This document shows, one piece after another, positions 57,840-64,000 of a stretch of DNA of 64,000 nt. The translations under genes and the position numbers were made by a program. The stretch is from Ceratothoa steindachneri (lineage: Eukaryota > Arthropoda > Malacostraca > Isopoda > Cymothoidae). The stretch spans positions 32,123,175 through 32,187,174 of the forward strand of contig OZ018327.1 of NCBI GenBank assembly GCA_963969495.1, in the 5' to 3' direction. The stretch's first letter is position 1. Each line of letters begins with the position of its first letter. The notes beneath the pieces were generated by a model. That model did no database searches. It was not told the DNA's origin and was given only the letters and a program-made list of their open reading frames with translations.

Positions 57840-58740
57840 GTTGACGAATTTCTTCCAAGGTCGTGAATTGGGGCAGGGTTATCCCAAATGTCCGGGTGTT
57901 TCTTCTAAAAGATTCTTCCACACCTTCTCACATCCACTAATTTCACCTTTACGAACTTTTCACGACTCGTGTGGCAGAGACCATCGTTGTTTTTTACTTT
58001 TTTCAACCTTCAAAATGTGCTTGCATAAAAAGGGGGGTTTCTTTTAACCCCCTCAAGGAGACCTCCAATCCGTTTCGCCCAAGAGAATATCGTGCCCTCC
58101 AGACCCCAAAATCTAAAGGAGGCCGTGCAGCTATATAATATCTTTTACACATTTCACCTTATCTATATTCACTATTTTATGACCCGGATGCCCTCGTTGG
58201 TTTTCGTTTGTTACTTTTAAATAACATCGATCAAAACGCATGCCATCGATGGTTGCTCTTTTTTGTTTTGTCAAAAAACCTCTTTTTAAAGTATAAACTC
58301 CCTCCCCTTCTTAAAATTTACCCGCGGAGATGCCCTCGTTGGGTTACGCTCTAACATCCTAATTCCAAGTGTCGCCCCAAGTTCGTAACTCCGAGCACCT
58401 GTCTCTTGGTACGAATTCCTCCTGGGAGAACCAAGATATCCCTCCACCCGAAAAAACCAAGATGGTGATGATATATACTGGTTCTTTCTAACCAGAATTT
58501 TCGCGCTTTTTTACAGTTGCGTTCATTTCTCGCCCCTTATCTACTCTTTCTGCCTTTCTTACATGCGTGTCTAGACCCAAACAGATGGCATCTTGCACAA
58601 ATTCGCTTTACGTTAAAAGTTTATAAATAAAAAAATAAACAAATAATAACTAACTAAATATATTATTTCAATAGTTTATATTAAACATAGTGATATTATT
58701 TTAATTGTTTAAATAAATTAAATAGATCAAAAACATTTAC
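57840..58740. other. No gene recognised
   Basis: Pieces of the phrase GATGCCCTCGTTGG recur at 58188 and 58328 with a related one at 58240, a possible decayed repeat. Confidence 0.4.
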
Positions 58741-58804
58741 ACTCCAGCCGAGATAAGGTGAGCCCTCTATCGCGCAATGACTTAGCAACGAACCTGTTTT
58801 GCAG

Positions 58805-58917
58805 AAGCGTGAATCAACTCGCGTCCATGGTGCGTTATTGGGGCAAGTGGGGATGGTTGTATTCACGGGTATTCTTGGGTTTATGTATAATTCCGACACT
58901 TATGAGTGCTCAGGACG
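58805..58917 (+). CDS. Candidate first coding exon with signal peptide
   Basis: The acceptor ctgttttgcag ends at 58804. An ATG at 58827 sits in a good context (tccATGg). The 30-codon peptide begins MVRYWGKWGWLYSRVFL and goes on GLCIIPTLMSAQD before the donor g|gtaatt (58918), phase 1. A basic/aromatic start, a hydrophobic core (VFLGLCIIPTLM) and a small-residue end (SA before QD) fit a secretory signal peptide with cleavage after SA. GC content is higher than the flanks. Nothing downstream in the window is identified as its continuation, so the protein is unknown. It could be a first exon of a receptor or secreted protein; chance cannot be excluded. Confidence 0.38.
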
Positions 58918-59098
58918 GTAATTTTGCGTTACTTGAGATTTATATTTAGAAATCAACCTGATTTGTCTCCTTTTGCCTCTTCTAGTGGGCGCTTACGAAA
59001 TCAAAAGTAGTTCGCTACTTTCCAATTATCAAGGGTCAATTTTAGTGATTAAGGGACTTATCTTTATCTTTTACTGAAGGATTTTTTTTACTAAAGTA

Positions 59099-59375
59099 TT
59101 AGGTTGGGTTAGGTTAGGTTAGGTTATGGTTAGGTTGGGTTAGGTTAGGTTGCTTTAGGTTAGGTTATGATTAAGTTAGGTGAGGTTACGTTATGGTTAG
59201 GTTGGGTTATATTAGCTTATGGTTAGGTTGGGTTATTGATAGGTTGAGTTGGGTTAGATTAAGGTTAAATTGGGTTAGGTTAGGTTATGATTGGATTGGG
59301 TTAGGTTAGGTTAAGGTTAATTTTAAGGTTAGTTTAGGTTTAGGTTGGTTTAGGTTAAACTTAACGTTAGGTTTC
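59099..59375 (+). repeat. Interstitial telomere-type (TTAGG) block, imperfect
   Basis: GGTTAGGTTAGGTTATGGTT and similar words for about 275 bp, with TGGGTTA and TTAAGG variants. Orientation is opposite to the block at 26.77 kb. Confidence 0.85.
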
Positions 59376-60835
59376 GTTGTTATATGAACCAAAGCTATCA
59401 AACGAACTATTTTCCCAAATCCACTAATTCAATAATTTAACCTAACCGAACTTAACCCTTTACCCCCCCAAAATATATAGATAAACTAATACTTAAGCAA
59501 AAAAAAAGGCTGTCGATAATGGGACTGTGCCAATATTTGGTCTTTATTTCTTTTGTTTTATTTATATTTCCTTCTTTCTCCTGTTTTTTTTTTTATTTCT
59601 ATTTTTCCTGGCTTCTTCCATCTAATAAAGGACTTTATCTATCTCGTTGGGGACCGTCCTGTCAAATGATCCCAACCCCCTTCCCCCGGAAGTGAATTGA
59701 ATTACCCCCCCCCAAGAAAGAACGAAGATAAAAAAACCACCCCACATCTCCCGCTCGGACGGAGTTCTGATGCTGGCCTTTCCCTCCGCACAAACCTCCT
59801 TCAAATCGGGCCCCCATCTTCAGCGAAGGAGCTTCCCCCTCATTGTTTCATCGCGATAGATAGTCCAGAATATTGCGTCTACTAGCGAGGTGATAAGCGA
59901 GCAAGTGAAAAAGAAGGTTGAAAAAAAAGTGAAATGAATAAAAGAAGTCCTAAAAAATGGTCATTAAACATCAAAACCCATCCCTGGTATGTTTCTCATA
60001 CCAGGAACCCTTGATCACCACCCCCAAACCTCAATAACCCTCCCCAAACAAGCTTGTACAAGTAGCCACCTCCCCAAAGGTTAATTGGCCAGAACTCCCT
60101 TCCTCCGGACCTCTGCCAGCGCCATCAATTTAATTACCGTCAAGAACACGCTATAATACTATCTATTTGTAAATCAAAGCTCCCATTACCATTTTAATAG
60201 AAACAATTTCGCTTCTCCCATAAATTGGTGGCCGAAATTGCTAGAAATATGCCGTACGGAAAACGAACCAACCCGCTATTCATCTCCCTGAGGCGTTAGG
60301 AGCGCTCATTGGCGGACGTCATTATGGGTGGGCGTGGCCTAGACATGGCAGGCTTCTCGCGCTGGCACACGTGTATACGCACATACGCACGCTTCCCAGA
60401 AGCAAGTGGCACGCGATCGGAAGAAGAATTTTAAGTTGAAATTTACGAATGTCATAAAATAACTTGGATGTAATTACTGGAATGGATTGAAGTTGCGACA
60501 TATGGTTGATATAATACCAGAAAACCTTAATTAACAGATTTACAACAAATGGAGATATAAGTACGTACATAGAGAAACATACTTGAACGTACGAACGATA
60601 GGGGAAAGTCACAAACAGCCTATGAGGTTTATGAGCCGATAAGGGACAGTTATACAGTTATAGTGTGTTGGACATAGAAACGTAAGTTAATGTAATAAGT
60701 AGATTATACAACATCAGTAAAATGAGATGCACGATTCCAAGATATAAGGATGATTATACCAACCAAAGAAGCCAAAGAAAACGAAATCACGTGTCGAATA
60801 TATTTAATAAGTTATACAAAAAAAATAATAATTTT
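59376..60835. other. No gene recognised
   Basis: C-run tracts near 59465 and 59705; a 96-codon antisense frame at 60322-60612 has no domain. Confidence 0.35.
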
Positions 60836-60837
60836 GT

Positions 60838-61260
60838 AAATGTTTGGTGAACGCTAGATTTTTCTGTGAATTTTGTAAGTTTCTTTTAAGTTTGGTGAAT
60901 GTTCGATTTTTGTGTCAAATTTTTAAGAGTTTGTTTTAATTTTTGTGTCAATTTTTTAAGTTTCTTTTCATTTTTGTGTCAATTTTATAAGAATTTCTTT
61001 TAGGTTTGGTGAACGTTCGATTTTGTGTCAATTTTGTAAAAGTTTCTTTTAGGATCTTTTAGGTTTGGTGAACGTTCGATTTTTGTGTCAATTTTGTAAG
61101 AATTTATTTTAGATTTGTAGAATATTCGATTTTTGTGTCAATTTTGTAAGAGTTTCTTTAGGATCTTTTATGTTTGGTGAACGTTCGATTTTTATGTCAA
61201 TTAGGTAAGTTTCTTTTAGGTTTGGTGAACGTTCGATTTTCGTGTCAATTTCACAATATG
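60838..61260 (+). repeat. Minisatellite of TTTGGTGAACGTTCGATTTT
   Basis: Seven or eight copies of TTTGGTGAACGTTCGATTTT, GTGTCAATTTTGTAAG and TTTCTTTTAGG, with copy lengths varying between about 45 and 70 bp by internal gain or loss. Confidence 0.9.
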
Positions 61261-61439
61261 AAGTTTTTTTTATGTTGATTCTAATATGTATTTTTTTTTT
61301 TGAAGATATTATTTTTAAAGTTTGGTTAGGTTAGATAATTATTAAATTATATTAGTTGAAATTATTATATTAGTTGTTTGTTAATAATACTTTCCAGAAT
61401 TGCGATTTTGATACGGTGTAGAATATGTAAAAGTTGTAA

Positions 61440-62551
61440 CAACAAGGAGTAACAACAAGGAAAGTAGGTACCCTAGAAGACCTTACGGTCCATTCAAGGA
61501 GGGTACCTTTGGACTAGCAATCGAGCGGGCACATGGCTGCTCAATTGTTTTGCGTCCCTAAACGGCCACTTTTCAAGACTTTGTCTAGTCTTGACTTGAA
61601 CTGGTCAACAGATTCACTGTTGACAACTTCCACTGGAAGTGCGTGCCACATACCGCAGATACTGTAAGTGAAAAAAATTCCACACAGATTGCGGTTGTAA
61701 CGCTTCAGTTCAAGTTTGAAGCCGTGATTGCGCGCTCTGTTCTCACTCAGTGTGAAAATATCCCGGTAGTCAACATTGTTGAACCCTCGAAGTATTTTGG
61801 AAACTTCGATGAGCTGACCACGCAGTCTACGGGTTCCCAGCGAGAACAGATCTAATTACCTTAGTCTATCTTCATAACTTTTATGTCGGATAGAGGGAAT
61901 CAGCTTGGTTGCCCTGGCTTGTACGCGTTCCAATCTCGCGATGTCCTTTCGAAATGAAGGACTCCAAAATTGTACGGCATACTCCAGGTGCGGTCGGACA
62001 AGTGAGTTGTACAAGCACAGTACAATCTCCTGGTTCAGATATCCAAACTGGCGCTTCATATACCCTAACATCCTTTGGGCTTTCTTCTTCACCTCAATAC
62101 ACTGTTTCGAGAACTTGAGGTCACTGGTGATAGTTACACCCAAGTCCTTCTCAGTATCGGTGGATTCAAGAGCAGTGCCCTTAAAAATATACTGAGATTG
62201 GGGGTTTTCTGTGGCCGATATGCATCACTTTGCATTTGTTCACGTTAAAAGGCATTTGCCACGTGTCCGACCACTCCCCAATCTTCTTAAGATCTTCCTG
62301 CAGGCGGGCAGTATTTCCATCCTTTGCAACGTTCATACCAAGCTTGGTATCGTCAGCAAATTTGGAAATCTTGGCAACCATGTCACCGTCCATGTCGTTG
62401 ACGTAGATGATGAATAGTAGTGGTCCCAGGACAGAACCTTGAGGCACCCCGCTAGTAACGAGCACCCACTCAGAAGCCTATCCATTCACCACCACCCGTT
62501 GCCGTCTGCCACTTATCCAGTTCTCGATCCAGCCGGCTACTTGTGGTTTCA
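61440..62551 (-). mobile_element. CR1/L2-like LINE relic, 5'-truncated
   Basis: From 62551 downwards: GWIENWISGRRQRVVVNG, a TAG, then TSGVPQGSVLGPLLFIIYVN and the catalytic KFADDTKLG (near 62370). Next are WQMPFNVNKCKVMHIGHRKP, a frameshift near 62185, then EKDLGVTITSDLKFSKQ, LVRPHLEYAVQFWSPSFRKD and ERVQARATKLIPSIRHKSYE. A TAG follows at 61857 and then LDLFSLGTRRLRGQLIEV and RARNHGFKLELKR to about 61600. The 3' UTR runs to about 61440. Two stops and one frameshift in about 330 codons make it a moderately old pseudogene. Confidence 0.9.
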
Positions 62552-62785
62552 TTTATGAGAGAGAAAGATGCTAGTCATCTTTTTCCGTGAATAACTCATA
62601 CCAAAGTCAAAGAGTGTATATATGAAGAAAATAAAACGAGTGTAGAGTTCTTCTACACCCGTGGGTATTGGGTAGGGTCTGACGAAAAACTTGTGAGGGG
62701 TTTTTATACCCTGTTCCATCGCGAGATCTCCAAACATTATTAAACACTTCATTAGGGCTCCCATTTTACCTAGTTCTACAATAAT
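62552..62785. other. Spacer between two LINE relics
   Basis: No feature recognised. Confidence 0.4.
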
Positions 62786-62965
62786 AAGCGACATATGAAC
62801 AAGTAGAAATGGATTTAAGATAGATAAGTTTAGGTAAAAATTGGTTTAGAAATCGAGCGATAGATGAATGGAATAGGCTCACTAGTCAAGTGATAGAAGC
62901 CTCTTTCAGCAGAGTTGCAGGAATGGATTTATGGATGAAGATGCTAGGTTGTATAATCTACTAAA
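62786..62965 (+). mobile_element. Short 3' fragment of the left-edge LINE family
   Basis: Across two frames the + strand gives SRNGFKIDKFR, then KNWFRNRAIDEWNRLTSQVI and EASFSR. The left-edge LINE has SNGFKLDKYRF, NWFTNRVVDEWNRLTRHVIE and ASS at its C-terminus. It is a severely 5'-truncated copy, oriented opposite to the relic at 61440-62551. Confidence 0.85.
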
Positions 62966-63270
62966 TATTTAGATGCTATTTCTTTTCTTTATTGAATAAT
63001 ATAGTAAATATATCAAAATACAGTGATTTCTTTTACATTATATCTTATAATCTAATACCTTAAAAACATGGATTTCTTTTTCTTTATAGTGTATAATCTA
63101 CTAGACCTTTTCACATACGTAATATCTTTTCTTTGTGTTGTATATTTTACCATATATCTTCAAAGCGTGATCTTTTTAATTATGTTGTATAATCTACTGA
63201 ATATCTTTAAAAGGGGTACCTTTATTTCTTTATATTGTATAAGCTATACTAACTATATTATACAGGGAAT
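62950..63270 (+). repeat. Degenerate repeat of TTGTATAATCTACTA
   Basis: GTATAATCTACT(A/G) at 62952, 63090 and 63197, with diverged copies near 63148 and 63237, each followed by TTTCTTT(A/T)-rich sequence. Confidence 0.65.
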
Positions 63271-63522
63271 TTATGCTACATAGGTTGTGGATATTAGGCG
63301 GATGAAGACCGTGTTCGGATAGACTTATCATCGGCTACTACAGGTGTGGAATGAATAGATCCGAACTCACGTTAAATAGTAGTTTTCTACTTAGAGATAT
63401 GTACATAAAAAAAAATCTTTTAGGTTTCATTGAGGTTCTCAGAACTTTTGTAAATTTCACCACTAATCCAGTTTCTTACGCTGATTATAATGTATTTATT
63501 TTATTTGAAAAATTATTAGTTT

Positions 63523-63550
63523 TAGGGTTAGGTTAGGTTAAGTTAGGATA
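63523..63550 (+). repeat. Short TTAGG run
   Basis: GGGTTAGGTTAGGTTAAGTT, four imperfect units. Confidence 0.6.
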
Positions 63551-63569
63551 TTTTATTAGGATACAAACA

Positions 63570-64000
63570 ACTGGACCCTGAGGCACTGTGGACGTGTCTT
63601 ATGGTCCGATGAGTCTACGTTCTAGTTGTTCTCGACCCCAGGCAACGTTAGAGTCCGCTGAAGGCCAGGGGTGCAGTGCAATAGAGAGTGTAAAGCGCCA
63701 ACATTAAAGCATGGTGGCTGCTCTGTAATGATATTTGGCTGTATATCAAGTTCAGGGTTGGGTCATCTTAGCGTTTGTAAGATGTACCAAGTTGGCCTGG
63801 CCGAGACCTCTCCAGAAATACCTGGAATGTGATTTTTTTAGGAGGACAAGTCTGCCTCCACCATACAGTGATTTCTGAATATCAATATCACTGTGATGGA
63901 CTGGCCACCTCAGTCTTAGGATATGAATCTACTGGAAAACCTCTGGCAGGACATGAAAGAGGACGAAAGGTGTCGTCAACTAGCCTCTTATGAGCAACTG
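63570..64000 (+). mobile_element. Tc1-like transposase relic, running off the right edge
   Basis: The + strand reads WTLRHCGRVLWSDESTF (first catalytic Asp in the WSDES block), then LFSTPGNVRVR, APTLKHGGCSVMIFGCIS and SSGLGHL. After a degraded stretch (63790-63890) comes MDWPPQS, then DMNLLENLWQDMKEDERCRQ, which contains the third catalytic position Glu in ENLW. The second catalytic Asp block cannot be read. Stops interrupt the frame after STF and NVRVR. It differs from the Tc1 fossil at 10.5 kb and is sense to the window. Confidence 0.82.

Noticed and set aside
60322..60612. 96-codon antisense frame with a hydrophobic stretch
   Set aside because: No recognisable domain, and AT-rich composition makes such stretches common.

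Overview
The window reads as nuclear DNA of an arthropod, most likely a decapod crustacean. Blocks of the pentamer TTAGG/CCTAA (the arthropod telomere repeat) occur three times. Long (TA)n tracts with CA/TG or CT shoulders are everywhere. Coding exons are tiny islands separated by kilobase introns. The rest is decayed transposons and many unrelated minisatellites. The placement is an inference from this texture; no species-specific gene is seen. There is no operon structure, CRISPR array or prokaryotic feature.

One gene is securely recognised: the 3' half of a Cys-loop (pentameric) ligand-gated ion channel subunit on the + strand. Its three exons (about 3473-3679, 11878-12000, 13589-14152) join in phase 0 and encode the Cys-loop, the loop C/pre-M1 segment and the four membrane helices. 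The 5' exons lie outside the window. Its 8.2 kb first intron holds a LINE fragment, a 62-copy 23-bp minisatellite fused to a tRNA-derived SINE, a 25-bp minisatellite and a Tc1 fossil. Three weaker candidate exons are offered: a terminal exon at 37.57 kb, a signal-peptide exon at 58.8 kb and a hydrophobic exon at 20.7 kb (minus).

Mobile elements, left to right: an almost intact CR1/L2-like LINE (1-2728, minus, 845 open codons); a LINE tail (4.2-4.75 kb); a Tc1 fossil (10.5-11.5 kb); a head-to-head pair of Penelope-like 3' ends (21.64-23.34 kb); a mariner scrap (29.8 kb); a piggyBac deletion derivative with TTAA duplications (33418-35690) beside a LINE tail; a gutted Ty3/gypsy element with degenerate terminal direct repeats (40.84-43.49 kb); a pogo/Tigger-like MITE (44037-44428); LINE relics at 48.65-49.57, 61.5-62.55 and 62.79-62.96 kb; and a Tc1-like relic running off the right edge. 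An unclassified GAT-tailed repeat of about 430 bp occurs in at least four places, twice as back-to-back inverted copies.

Tandem repeats fill much of the remainder: units of 23, 25, 28, 30, 31, 48, 66 and 80 bp, several degenerate arrays and six (TA)n tracts. Many apparent long ORFs are artefacts of these repeats. I see no genes acting together in a pathway; the window is one channel gene embedded in repeat-rich sequence.
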